From: JBBBNV01 sp037137075
GTDB lineage: Bacteria > Bacillota > Bacilli > Paenibacillales > NBRC-103111
Assembly (NCBI RefSeq): GCF_037137075.1
Contig: NZ_JBBBNV010000025.1
Location: forward strand, 1 to 64,000
Direction: 5' to 3'
Length of the DNA: 64,000 bases
Part shown: one piece after another, positions 53,801 to 61,839 of the stretch
Layout of the letters: each line of letters starts with the position of its first letter
Numbering within the stretch: position 1 is the first letter of the stretch
The notes under the pieces: generated by a model
What the model was told of the DNA's origin: nothing
What the model saw: the letters and a program-made list of their open reading frames with translations, nothing else
Database searches by the model: none
Program-made: the position numbers and the translations under genes

Positions 53801-54268
53801 CGGCCTCTCCAGCTCCCCTTGGTCCGGAACCGTAACAGTTGCCCCCACTTCATATAAATTACTATCGGTTGGTGCACTCCCTGATGCAGCGCCAGTGCTG
53901 AAATACTGCACATCCCCTTTGGCGACGTAACACGCTTTCTTTACACCATTGATGGGATCGCTGTTGAAATAGTAGATCGTACATAACACATACGAAGTAA
54001 ACGTAGCAGAACGATAGGCTCCGTTCGCGCCAAAGTAGACAACCTGCGTCCCCGGAAAGCTACAAAAGCCATTCTCATCGGAACATTTAATCATATTGTC
54101 GATATTAACATCAGCTGATGCTTGTGAAGGAAATAACGACGAGGACAATATCATTAATATCAATAGTAATAATATGCTTCCCCTCTTTAGCAGCACCTTT
54201 GTAAAGCCAGATCGGATATGGCCTCTTACCGCTTTGTTGAGGGCCTTCTTATTGGCACTTGTAAGCAT
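50861..54268 (-). CDS. Exported SLH protein with InlB-type, GLUG and cadherin-like domains
   Basis: 1135 residues; AGGAG lies upstream of the ATG. Signal peptide with helix ILLLLILMILSSSLFPSQASA. Two InlB_B/Listeria-Bacteroides repeats (FTFMGWNTKVDGTGTLYPAGTTF; YTFAGWNTQADGTGIDYAAGTTF) flank a beta-helix of GLUG motifs (VGGLVGENNAPISNSYHTGSITG). Two cadherin-like beta-sandwich domains follow (LSSLSTDQGGLTPVFAASNLNYTL; LSGLALSGIMLTPAFTPGTTSY). Then a wall-associated domain and three SLH repeats (ISGHWAEVNIKQAVSNGIVSGYPDGSFKP and on). It should be a wall-anchored adhesin-like protein. It lies between att-like repeats together with a MalT-type regulator. Confidence 0.9.
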   Translation of the reverse strand: MLTSANKKALNKAVRGHIRSGFTKVLLKRGSILLLLILMILSSSLFPSQASADVNIDNMIKCSDENGFCSFPGTQVVYFGANGAYRSATFTSYVLCTIYYFNSDPINGVKKACYVAKGDVQYFSTGAASGSAPTDSNLYEVGATVTVPDQGELERPGFTFMGWNTKVDGTGTLYPAGTTFTMGTANVRLYDWWKWGEPAESVYSGTGTADDPFQIATPVQLDKLRNYFLESGLYFKLTADMDLSDYQSGAGWEPIGGENTPFNGNLDGNGHKITNLFINRSAGYTGLFGNIGDNASVTNMKLVDVNIEGEYCVGGLACVNNGTISNIYVTGSITGGGYVGGLAGANGGAITNSYVAGSITGSFGTGGLVGGNYGPIDQSYHTGSITGTHTVGGLVGENNAPISNSYHTGSITGTHTVGGLVGENYALIDKSYAAGSVTGNSAAGGLVGDNYAAVSNSFYDSESTNQSDTGKGIGLSTLAMTKQSTYAGWDFTSTWGINASGNYGYPYLRAIQKFVTYDGNGSDSGVTPTDSSSYEQGVTASVYGNTGSLAKNGYTFAGWNTQADGTGIDYAAGTTFQMGTADVMLYAKWLSANMLLSSLSTDQGGLTPVFAASNLNYTLNVSNAVSSLHITLTKADPNAALTVTGATYSSVTGNVYTYSASDLIVGPNLIQILVTAQNETTNTYNLTVNRLSNNAELSGLALSGIMLTPAFTPGTTSYSASVGNPISSTTVMASLYDGNATMTVNGAAAASGQASSAIPLNPGTNVIPIVVTAQDGTTRTYTVTVTRAYSSSSASSGGSTGPTTSSSAVISSNGTLTLPVGKSGEVSLGDRVKIIIPADAFGKELKVMIELVADTQGLLSSKDALATPVYEVLKNFPEDFDKEITLIFTFDPSSLQGNQTPSVFFYDETNKTWVKVGGVVNGNTITVKVNHFTKFAVFGVDHGVDQGADATGNTLPPINLSDISGHWAEVNIKQAVSNGIVSGYPDGSFKPNSTITRAEFSVMLMNALKPQRDGVVLTFIDKEMIGTWAQKAVAQAVQAGIINGYEDGSFRPDAEITRSEMAAMISNALGQSIQATVTSFADDKDIPAWAKGAVSAMNKQGIIEGKGANRFSPGDKATRAEAVTVLLKMMAQKSK

Positions 54269-54342
54269 CGTTCAAGTTTCACTCCTGTTCTTTGTCAATG
54301 GTTCAATTTGTGATACTTGGATTACTATATGACTATATGGGC

Positions 54343-54370
54343 AAAAAAAAAATCCCCCGTTTGGGGGGGA
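54343..54370 (-). terminator. Terminator of the MalT-type regulator gene
   Basis: On the minus strand TCCCCC pairs with GGGGGA over a short loop and is followed by nine T. Confidence 0.8.
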
Positions 54371-54405
54371 CATGCGCTGACCTTACTCCACATAGATGGA
54401 CATAG

Positions 54406-56961
54406 TCACAATATCCTTAATTCTCTAGAACGCTGAAGTGCTCGTACGCGATTGTTTACCTCAAGCTTTCTGTACACATTTTTAATATGGGACTTTACGG
54501 TCTCACCCGTAATATTCAGGCGAATGGCGATTTCCTTATTCGGCAATCCATCCGCGATCAACTGAACAATTTTCGTTTCCTGCTCGGTCAGCAAGTTTGT
54601 ATGCGATATCTGCGGTACCGAGCTGGCCTGAAAGACTTGAAGCAGTTGCCTCACATAGACCAGCGTATCCCTAGTCGTATTTCGAACAGGTTTTGCTGAC
54701 CTTGTCTTCAAATAAGTAGACAGCAGCTCTGTCATCACCACGCCTTCGTCTACGAAGCTCCTGGCATAACCCTCAGGCCCCCCCAATTGCAAAGCAGTCT
54801 CCAACTTTTCCAGAGCATCCGCCGTCCTGCCCAAATGCTGAAGTGTCACACTTTGCATAATGAGCACCTTGATTCGGTCACGAAGACAATCCTCCTTGCG
54901 CAATAGCTGATTCAGGCGGCCCAATAAATCCAGTGCGTCTTCCAATTGTCCGCTTGCTGCAAGCACTCTGGCATAAGCCATATACTCCAGAGCATGATGG
55001 AGAGAAACTTCATCCGTATGTGCCAAGCCACATCCCCGCAGCCAAACAAGTGCCTCCTCGGTAGCACCTTGCCGCAGGGCCAGACAAGCCTGCTCGGCCT
55101 CTATCTTCAACATGAATAACTGATATTCAGGGGAATCGAGCTGCGATTCCAAATCCGAGAGAAGCTCGGAAGCTTTGTCCGGATTGCCAAGGGCTTGTTG
55201 AATCCAAGAAGCGCTAGTGACTACCTGAATAAAGATCCGTACGTAAGGCCGAATATCCTTTCGTCCAAGCGCCAGATTTGCATACCGCTCAGCCTCCTCC
55301 AGCCGGTTCCACTCGTATAGTAATTTGCTGTAAGCAGCAAAGAAGGTGCCTGCAAGAGGATACTGCGTCTTGTGCTCCAAAGCGGCAACCCATCGGGATA
55401 AGAACACATCGGCTGCATGAAGATCATTGATATGCGCCAAATAATCCGTAAAGGGGTCATAGCCGACATATTGGTAGCGCCACATGGTCTGAAAGACGCT
55501 GCCCTCCGGCATATAGTGCTCTACCCGCTCATAATATTCGGAGGCTTTGACCAAGTCCTTTTTCAGAAAAGAGTCGACTGCACTGAAAAAGTAAATGTTG
55601 CCCATCGCTTGCTTCCATTCTGCCTCTATTAGCTTACCCTTCAAAGCTTGAAACCGAACCCGAGCCTTTTCGATTCGAAGAGAAGCTGCTTCATGATTCC
55701 CTATGCCCGACATAACCGTTATATAGAATAGTTCAACCATCGGTTTCTCGGCAAAAAATAGCTCCGGTATAGCAGACATCCATCTGATGAACGCTATACT
55801 TTCTGATTGTACTAACATATCAAGATTTTTCTCAATTAATCGAACGGCATCCTCATAGTGACTTCCTGCCAGGTAATGCTCCATCGCATCCTCGTCCAGT
55901 CCATTGCGTTCGAGCCAGTCCGCTGCATTCCTATGCGCTTGTACCCAGTTGTTGGTATCCGTCCTCGCCCCCATACGCTGCAGAAAGTCCGAGAACAAAT
56001 GATGATACCGATACCAGTTTCTCTGGTCGTCGAGGGGGATGATGAACAAGTTCAACTGCTCTAATCTCTCCAGATATCGTTGACTGTCCTGTCGTCCAGT
56101 TACGGCCTGACATAGTGAATGGTTCAATCGACTAAGAATAGACGTATCGACTAGAAAGGAGCGCATATCCTCGGATAGATGGCTGAAGACTTCTTCCAGC
56201 AGGTAATCTGATATGTGATGCTGACGACCATTAAACTGATAAATAGATTCGGCTATATTAGCGCTCTGCTTCAGAGAGATTGCCGCCAGCTCCAGCCCGC
56301 TGATCCAGCCTTCGGTCTGATGGTGCAGTTCCGCCACTTGCTCCGTTGTTAACTCCAAATCCGTCGTATCCCGGAAGAAGGCTTGTCCCTCGTCCAGCAG
56401 GAAGCGCATATCCTGCATCGTAATTTGGTTGAGTTGGCCAGTTGCCATAAGTCTGGCAGTAGGTATCGCCAATTCATTGCGGCTTGCTATAAATAGATGA
56501 ACGTGGGATGGCAACCGTTCAAGTAAATAGGTCAGAGAGTCATGAATACCAGAATTCTCGATGAATTGATAATCATCAAGAACGATTGCCAGCTTGCTAG
56601 TCAATTGATCTAGATCATTCAACAGAGCAGGAATGGCATGCTCTAAAGACGCCCATAGCCCTCTCTCAAGAAAAGAGCAGATCGCCTCGCCAAAGCTTGG
56701 GACTGTCTCTTGAATAGAAGCAGTTACACCACTCCAAAATTGTATATAATCGTTATCCCGTTTATCCAGCGAAACCCAAGCTACAGGCACATCGCATTGC
56801 TTCGCCCACTCGCTTAACATTGTTGTTTTGCCGTAACCGGCCTGTGCCGAAACGTGCGTCAGTTTGACTTGCATTCCCTCATGAAGCTTGCGAATCAGCC
56901 GCGGCCTTCCTACCACATCGTGACGGACATAGGGGATATATAGCTTTGTGCGTACAATCAT
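54406..56961 (-). CDS. MalT-type ATP-dependent LuxR family regulator
   Basis: 851 residues, GGAGG before the ATG. N-terminal STAND NTPase: VSAQAGYGKTTMLSEWA (P-loop near 40), LAIVLDDYQFI (Walker B), FIASRNELAIPTARL (sensor). A central TPR-like superhelix (about 380-750) is the ligand-sensing arm, and the C-terminal LuxR HTH is LLTEQETKIVQLIADGLPNKEIAIRLNITGETVKSHIKNVYRKLEV. Such proteins activate transcription when ATP and an inducer bind. It lies directly upstream of the SLH protein on the same strand, so that gene is a plausible target. It has its own terminator. Confidence 0.9.
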   Translation of the reverse strand: MIVRTKLYIPYVRHDVVGRPRLIRKLHEGMQVKLTHVSAQAGYGKTTMLSEWAKQCDVPVAWVSLDKRDNDYIQFWSGVTASIQETVPSFGEAICSFLERGLWASLEHAIPALLNDLDQLTSKLAIVLDDYQFIENSGIHDSLTYLLERLPSHVHLFIASRNELAIPTARLMATGQLNQITMQDMRFLLDEGQAFFRDTTDLELTTEQVAELHHQTEGWISGLELAAISLKQSANIAESIYQFNGRQHHISDYLLEEVFSHLSEDMRSFLVDTSILSRLNHSLCQAVTGRQDSQRYLERLEQLNLFIIPLDDQRNWYRYHHLFSDFLQRMGARTDTNNWVQAHRNAADWLERNGLDEDAMEHYLAGSHYEDAVRLIEKNLDMLVQSESIAFIRWMSAIPELFFAEKPMVELFYITVMSGIGNHEAASLRIEKARVRFQALKGKLIEAEWKQAMGNIYFFSAVDSFLKKDLVKASEYYERVEHYMPEGSVFQTMWRYQYVGYDPFTDYLAHINDLHAADVFLSRWVAALEHKTQYPLAGTFFAAYSKLLYEWNRLEEAERYANLALGRKDIRPYVRIFIQVVTSASWIQQALGNPDKASELLSDLESQLDSPEYQLFMLKIEAEQACLALRQGATEEALVWLRGCGLAHTDEVSLHHALEYMAYARVLAASGQLEDALDLLGRLNQLLRKEDCLRDRIKVLIMQSVTLQHLGRTADALEKLETALQLGGPEGYARSFVDEGVVMTELLSTYLKTRSAKPVRNTTRDTLVYVRQLLQVFQASSVPQISHTNLLTEQETKIVQLIADGLPNKEIAIRLNITGETVKSHIKNVYRKLEVNNRVRALQRSRELRIL

Positions 56962-57096
56962 GGAAATTCCTCCGCATGTGACGTTAACATAAACTACAAT
57001 TCTACAAATTCAATAAATTCTCCTCTTATTATGTTCAAGATCAGGGCCAGCGAATGAATACAATTTCAGTTACTACTTAGGTGTCCCTAAAATCGA

Positions 57097-57683
57097 ATGA
57101 GCTCTCGTTTGCAGAATAAAGCGATACGTTATTATGAAAAAAAAGGACTACTACCACTAATAGAGCATGATGAAGCTGGCAGGCGGTTATTTTCAGAGGA
57201 TCAAATTTCGCTCCTGGAAACCGTTGTTTGTTATAAAATGCACATATTACTATAAGTGCTATTAAGCGATATATAGATTGGATAGTAGAAGGAGACGCGA
57301 CAATCATTAACGTGACATCTGGGTTAGCTTTTACACCATTTGCGATGGCTCCTATTTATTCATCAACGAAGGCGGTGCTTCATTCTTTAATAATGAGCCT
57401 AAGACACCAACTTTCTGATACGTCTGTAGAAGTAATTGAGGTTGCTCCACCGGCAGTGGGCACCGATTTAAGCGGAGCGGGGTTGCATACGCATGTAGAA
57501 CCATTGGATGCCTTCGCAGATGGAATTTTCAGAGGATTAGAAGAGGGTAAAGCTGAAATTGGATACGATACTTCCGTGGATTGTTTACGCGTGTCACGAG
57601 ATAAAGTCGTCCTCGTAACTATGTATTTGGCATTGAAAAACCACAATGGAATAGTATCTGGCCTTAGCCCCATCTACCATTAA
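57097..57683 (+). pseudogene. MerR regulator - SDR oxidoreductase fusion relic
   Basis: From 57097 the frame reads NKAIRYYEKKGLLPLIEHDEAGRRLFSEDQISLLETVVCYKM, the second half of a MerR HTH, then a stop and a shift to SAIKRYIDWIVEGDATI. It joins in frame to INVTSGLAFTPFAMAPIYSSTKAVLHSLIMSLRHQLSDTSVEVIEVAPPAVGTDLS, the C-terminal half of a short-chain dehydrogenase with YxxxK (YSSTK). The MerR start and the SDR nucleotide-binding half are missing. A deletion between two neighbouring genes explains this. The 57312 ATG alone would yield an inactive 123-residue fragment. Confidence 0.8.
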
Positions 57684-57756
57684 AGTGACTGGGGCTTTGC
57701 TCTTCTCAAGCAACAGCTTCCTTCAAAAGCCGCACTCATGACCTAAGTCCTTAAAT

Positions 57757-57810
57757 CGTCATGACTTTCTGTCGCATCCCCGGTATGAAAGCAGCTCTTT
57801 CACAGAAAAA
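57757..57810. repeat. 54-bp dispersed repeat, copy B
   Basis: 52 of 54 bases identical to 27624-27677. It lies between the MerR/SDR relic and rlmH, about 100 bp from the rlmH stop. Confidence 0.85.
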
Positions 57811-57910
57811 GCATCGTTTGCATCAGTAGCTCTGCATGAAAAATGAAAATTATGTACTTGTGTGCCAGTCCCCAAATAATCTCGCCTGATCGTTGCCAAA
57901 AATTTAGCCG

Positions 57911-57928
57911 TCATTTATGATACGGTTC
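57911..57928 (+). repeat. att-like repeat, copy 1, formed by the last codons of rlmH
   Basis: TCATTTATGATACGGTTC; read on the minus strand this is GAACCGTATCATAAATGA, encoding the last residues EPYHK-stop. It corresponds in position and sequence to the staphylococcal SCC attB in rlmH (CGTATCATAAATGA-type core). Confidence 0.85.
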
Positions 57929-58390
57929 CCCCCGATTAATCTTCACCGCCCGGTATACCTGCTCCACCAGCACTAGGCGCATGAGCTGGTGCGGGAGGGT
58001 CATGCGGCCGAAGCAGAGCTTCTGCTGGGCCCGGCGCAGTACCGCCGGAGCCAGGCCGGTGCTGCCCCCGATGACAAAAGCTACATGGCTTTGTCCGTAG
58101 GTGGCCAGCTTGTCCAGCTGCGACGCCAGCTCTTCGCTGGACCAGAGCTCGCCGTCGAGTGTGAGCGCAATGACGTGGGCCTCGGGCTTAATTTGGGCCA
58201 GCAGCCGTTCGCCTTCCCGGTCACGGACCTGCGCCTCCTCCGCCGCACTCATCGTTTCCGGCGCCTTCTCGTCGGCCACCTCCGTCAAGGTCAGCTTGAT
58301 GTAGGGCCCTAACCGCTTGGCGTATTCTGCAATGCCCTGCACCAAATATTTTTCTTTCAGTTTTCCAATAGCTGCAATTTGAATATGCAT
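57911..58390 (-). CDS. rlmH: 23S rRNA (pseudouridine-1915-N3)-methyltransferase
   Basis: 159 residues, exact family length, AAGGAG before the ATG. SPOUT-class knot methyltransferase: MHIQIAAIGKLKEKYLVQGIAEYAKRL, LDGELWSSEELA, HVAFVIGGSTGLAP, KLCFGRMTLPHQLMRLVLVEQVYRAVKINRGEPYHK. It methylates N3 of pseudouridine 1915 in helix 69 of 23S rRNA. Core gene near the origin in bacilli. Its 3' end is the insertion site of SCC elements in staphylococci, and copies of this end recur 7.2 and 10.5 kb downstream here. Confidence 0.97.
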   Translation of the reverse strand: MHIQIAAIGKLKEKYLVQGIAEYAKRLGPYIKLTLTEVADEKAPETMSAAEEAQVRDREGERLLAQIKPEAHVIALTLDGELWSSEELASQLDKLATYGQSHVAFVIGGSTGLAPAVLRRAQQKLCFGRMTLPHQLMRLVLVEQVYRAVKINRGEPYHK

Positions 58391-58411
58391 GTTCCAGCTC
58401 CTTTTATATCT

Positions 58412-58426
58412 GTATAAGTCTTATAC
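58412..58426. promoter_or_regulatory. Perfect 7-1-7 inverted repeat upstream of rlmH
   Basis: GTATAAG-T-CTTATAC ends about 22 bp upstream of the rlmH ATG. It could be an operator or a small leader hairpin. Confidence 0.35.
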
Positions 58427-58563
58427 GTTTATTTCATTACAGTGGGGGGGCATGTGGCCCACCGCCGTTATGTGCCGCCACCCGTGCGACGAGACCTTCA
58501 CAGTGCCTCACAACCCAGGACAACAACATCCTCCCCCACACCCCAGACCACCACAGTACTTAC

Positions 58564-58579
58564 TTTTTCACGTGGAACA
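58564..58579 (-). promoter_or_regulatory. Candidate parS (ParB/Spo0J-binding) site
   Basis: On the minus strand TGTTCCACGTGAAAAA matches the consensus TGTTTCACGTGAAACA at 14 of 16 positions with the central CACGTG intact. It lies in the 493-bp gap between rlmH and metQ. Origin-proximal placement fits parS biology. Confidence 0.6.
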
Positions 58580-58812
58580 TGATTTCCCAATTATACCGGA
58601 AATAACGCTGCGTCGCGAAGTCCTTCCCTAGCGGCAAAACACCCACCTGGGGATTTAAGTATCCCTTGTTCATTTATTCATTTGGTATGTCATTATATAA
58701 TCGTATCCTTCATCACATAGCCTCATCATTTTGTTTTCTGTGAAAGCACCTGCCCTCATATCGGGGATTTAGCGATAAGTTGCGAATGTCACGGGCTTAA
58801 ATTTTTCACCAA

Positions 58813-58842
58813 TCAAAAAGCCGCCGACACACTGTCGGCGGC
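58813..58842 (-). terminator. metNIQ operon terminator
   Basis: GCCGCCGACA (58820-58829) pairs with TGTCGGCGGC (58833-58842); TTTTTGATT follows on the minus strand. Confidence 0.9.
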
Positions 58843-58883
58843 TCCTGATTTCCATCCTTACTACTATAATTGCATGTCCAGCC

Positions 58884-59753
58884 TTATTTCGCCGCTTTTT
58901 TCGTCATCCACTCCGGCTTGGAGAACCCTTTGAACTGCTCATCAATCGCTTTTTCGAAATCGGCGGATTGTACAACCTCTTTCAGGTCTTTAGCGAATTG
59001 GCTATCTACATCGCTAGTTTTCACTGCGATGATGTTGCGGTAGTTTTCCGCCATGTTCTCCAGCTTCAGTGCCTTCGTCAAGTCCATCTTCGCGGCAAGC
59101 GCGAAGTTCCCCGGCACAACCGCAAGCGGCGTGCTGTCTACTGTACGAGGCAGTTGTGCAGCTTCAACCGGCTTAATAACCAGGTTTTTCGGATTTTCCG
59201 CGATATCCTTCTCCGAAGCAGTCGCAGGATTAACATCCTTCTTCATTGTAACCAGGCCGATATCCTGCAGCAGCAGCAGCGAGCGGGCCAGGTTCGACGG
59301 GTCATTGGCAATCGTCAGGGTGCTGCCGGCTTCAATCGCATCCAGCGATTTGAATTTGTTGGAATATAGGCCCATTGGCGCGGTCGGCACGCTGATAATG
59401 CTTTTCAACTCAAGCTTGTTGTCCGTTGCGAATTTCTCCAGATACAGTGTGTGCTGGAACAGATTCGCATCGATCGAGCCGCTTGCGAGCGCCTTGTTCG
59501 GCTGCACGTAGTCGTTAAACTCAACAACAGAGATCGTATAGCCTTTCTTCTCCATCAGCGGCTTAATCACTTTGTTGACCATATCACTGTAAGGACCCGC
59601 TGTGGCGCCGAATTTCAGTTCTTTCTTCTGTTCCGTCTTCGCCGCGTCGTTAGTGGAAGCTCCGGCATGTTCTGCGGGCTTGCTTGTCCCGCAAGCAGCG
59701 AGCAGCGTAAGCGCCAGTACGACCAGCAGCAGCAAGGAAATACGTTTTTTCAT
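58884..59753 (-). CDS. metQ: Methionine ABC transporter substrate-binding lipoprotein
   Basis: 289 residues, AAAGGAG upstream. Lipoprotein signal with lipobox LLAACG, then the NlpA/MetQ fold: LKFGATAGPYSDMVNKVIKPLMEKKGY, VEFNDYVQPNKALASGSIDANLFQH, APMGLYSNKFKSLD, IANDPSNLARSLLLLQDIGLV. Binds methionine outside the membrane and delivers it to MetI. Last gene of metN-metI-metQ and followed by a strong terminator. Confidence 0.95.
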   Translation of the reverse strand: MKKRISLLLLVVLALTLLAACGTSKPAEHAGASTNDAAKTEQKKELKFGATAGPYSDMVNKVIKPLMEKKGYTISVVEFNDYVQPNKALASGSIDANLFQHTLYLEKFATDNKLELKSIISVPTAPMGLYSNKFKSLDAIEAGSTLTIANDPSNLARSLLLLQDIGLVTMKKDVNPATASEKDIAENPKNLVIKPVEAAQLPRTVDSTPLAVVPGNFALAAKMDLTKALKLENMAENYRNIIAVKTSDVDSQFAKDLKEVVQSADFEKAIDEQFKGFSKPEWMTKKAAK

Positions 59754-59802
59754 TTCTCTCTACTCCTTTGAATTCATTCTCTCTATAGTTTTTCAACAGC
59801 CA

Positions 59803-60468
59803 TTAGCGCCGATCCACCTTGCGGGCGGCCCAGTCACCAATATATTGAATGATCTGGACCATAACAATCAGCACAATCACTGTCGTAAACAAAACCTGGT
59901 TGTCGTAGCGGTAATACCCGAACCGGATCGCGAGGTCACCAATACCGCCACCGCCAACCGTTCCAGCCATCGCAGAAAACCCGAGCAGGCTGATCGCCGT
60001 AATCGTTAAACCGGATATAATCCCAGGCTTCGCCTCTGGCAGCAGCACCTCCCGAATGATTAGCCATGGCTTGGCTCCTGCAGCGACAGCCGCCTCGATG
60101 ACCCCTTTGTTTACTTCTCGCAGGGAAGCCTCCACCAGCCGGGCATAGAAAGGAATTGCCGCCACCGTAAGCGGCACAGCAGCCGCGGTCGGGCCAATCG
60201 TAGTCCCGAGCATCCACTGCGTGACCGGAATAAGCAACACGAGCAAAATCAGGAACGGAATGGAACGGATAATATTCGCAACAAGTCCGAGTACAGTGTT
60301 AAGCACCCGGTTTTCGACGAACAGGCCTTTGGCGGTTATGAACAGCAGCACCCCAATCGGAATACCTAGCACAATGGAGATGATTAAGGAGATGCCGACC
60401 ATGTACAGCGTCTCGTAGAAAGCCTTCGTCATATCCGGCAGCAGCTGCAGCAGCCCATCAACCGACAT
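59803..60468 (-). CDS. metI: Methionine ABC transporter permease
   Basis: 221 residues, five hydrophobic segments, GGAGGTGA before the ATG. MetI landmarks: FYETLYMVGISLIISIVLGIPIGVLLF, ANIIRSIPFLILLVLLIPVTQWMLGTTIGPTAAAVPLTVAAIPFYARLVEASLREV and the EAA-type GAKPWLIIREVLLPEAKPGI. Forms the membrane channel with MetN. Its start overlaps the metN stop by 11 bases. Confidence 0.95.
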   Translation of the reverse strand: MSVDGLLQLLPDMTKAFYETLYMVGISLIISIVLGIPIGVLLFITAKGLFVENRVLNTVLGLVANIIRSIPFLILLVLLIPVTQWMLGTTIGPTAAAVPLTVAAIPFYARLVEASLREVNKGVIEAAVAAGAKPWLIIREVLLPEAKPGIISGLTITAISLLGFSAMAGTVGGGGIGDLAIRFGYYRYDNQVLFTTVIVLIVMVQIIQYIGDWAARKVDRR

Positions 60469-61480
60469 TCGTCATCACCTCCACCCCGCAGGAGCGGTCC
60501 GTCAAATACCTTACCGCCTGTTCAATCTCTTCTCTGCTTCCGGCGACCTCCATAATGAACGTGCCGAGCGGCTTGTCCCCGATATATTCAATCTTCCCGT
60601 GCAAAATATTAGCGCGAATCCCGCTCGACTTCAGCAGATCGGAGATAATGCCCTGCTCCGCGGCTTCATCCCGGAACAGCACCTTCAGCACCTTGCCTGA
60701 TGGGTCCAGCCTATCCCACAGCTTAGAAGGAAGCTTAAACTCCAAAGCATTATGAATGAATTCCTTCGTCAGCGGCTGCACCGGATTGGCAAAAACATCG
60801 TACACCGTGCCCTGCTCAATCACTTTGCCCTGCTGCATAATGGCTACCCGGTGACACAGGTCCTTCACCACTTCCATCTCATGGGTAATCAGGACAATCG
60901 TCAGCCCGAGGTCGCGGTTAATTTGCCGCAGAAGCGCTAAAATCGACTGCGTCGTCGTCGGGTCCAGCGCCGAGGTCGGCTCATCGCAAAGCAGCACCTG
61001 CGGCTCATTGGCGAGCGCCCGCGCTATACCGACACGCTGCTTCTGCCCGCCGCTGAGCTGAGCCGGATACTGATCTGCTTTGTCGGCCAGTCCAACCAGC
61101 TGCAGCAGCTCCTTCACCCGCTTCCCCATCTCGGCCTTCGGCTTACCGGCCGCTTTCAAAGCAAAGGCGACGTTTTCATAGACAGTTTTGCTGCTAATGA
61201 GGTGGAAATGCTGAAAAATCATCCCGATCTTCTGTCTCGCCAGACGAAGCTGCTCGGCCGACAGCTTGGTTAAGTCCAGACCGTTCACCAGTACTTGGCC
61301 GGAAGTCGGCTGCTCCAATAAATTAATGCAGCGAAGCACCGAGCTTTTGCCTGCGCCGCTGTAACCGACAATGCCAAAAATTTCGCCTGGCTTAATTTCC
61401 AAATTAACGTGGTCTACGCCGACCACGGTTTCATGCTTCGTCTGATATTGCTTAACCAGATCTACCAGCCTTATCACGGT
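60458..61480 (-). CDS. metN: Methionine ABC transporter ATP-binding protein
   Basis: About 340 residues starting at GTG 61480, chosen because GGGGGG lies 7 bases upstream and the protein then begins (M)IRLVDLVKQYQ like other MetN. Walker A GYSGAGKSS, signature LSGGQKQRVGIARAL, Walker B VLLCDEPTSALDP. A C-terminal NIL domain (about 265-340) provides methionine feedback in the family. Promoter at 61640-61668. No SAM riboswitch is seen in the leader, unlike Bacillus subtilis metNPQ. Confidence 0.95.
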   Translation of the reverse strand, partial: TVIRLVDLVKQYQTKHETVVGVDHVNLEIKPGEIFGIVGYSGAGKSSVLRCINLLEQPTSGQVLVNGLDLTKLSAEQLRLARQKIGMIFQHFHLISSKTVYENVAFALKAAGKPKAEMGKRVKELLQLVGLADKADQYPAQLSGGQKQRVGIARALANEPQVLLCDEPTSALDPTTTQSILALLRQINRDLGLTIVLITHEMEVVKDLCHRVAIMQQGKVIEQGTVYDVFANPVQPLTKEFIHNALEFKLPSKLWDRLDPSGKVLKVLFRDEAAEQGIISDLLKSSGIRANILHGKIEYIGDKPLGTFIMEVAGSREEIEQAVRYLTDRSCGVEVMTNVG

Positions 61481-61639
61481 GTAACCCCCCATACAAACAT
61501 CACCGCATTGACCAGCCAGGTATATAGCCGTCAAGGCTGTACAACAAGCAGGAACCCGGTGCATAACCAAAAAGCTCTATGTCCAATATGGTATCACGCA
61601 TTGTCTATTTATCGTAATTTGTCGAATAGAATAGATTAA

Positions 61640-61668
61640 ATCATACCAGTCTACTCGGATATTGTCAA
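61640..61668 (-). promoter_or_regulatory. metNIQ promoter
   Basis: On the minus strand TTGACA (61663-61668) and TATGAT (61640-61645) are separated by exactly 17 bases. Confidence 0.75.
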
Positions 61669-61701
61669 TCACTTCAAATCGCACTTTTACTTCCATAACT
61701 G

Positions 61702-61748
61702 TAAAAAAACCCCTCCAATTCATCTCCATCAGATGCATTGGCGGGGCT
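61702..61748 (-). terminator. Terminator downstream of the yyzF-like gene
   Basis: On the minus strand a GCCCCGCCAAT arm pairs with ATTGGAGGGGT, with an inner CATCT/AGATG stem; seven T follow. Confidence 0.8.
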
Positions 61749-61839
61749 ACTCAACTGTGCAGCAGCAACGCGGCCTTCACCGCCTCGCAGCAAGCTCCGG
61801 CATACGTGGTAGGGCCGCTAGGCCTCGATCTCCTCGGCT

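Noticed and set aside
57312..57683. Intact SDR oxidoreductase
   Set aside because: The nucleotide-binding N-terminal half is missing and the frame continues upstream into a MerR fragment.
47433..57928. Prophage or ICE as explanation of the accessory region
   Set aside because: No integrase, portal, capsid, relaxase or conjugation genes; the att-like sequences match rlmH, not a tRNA.
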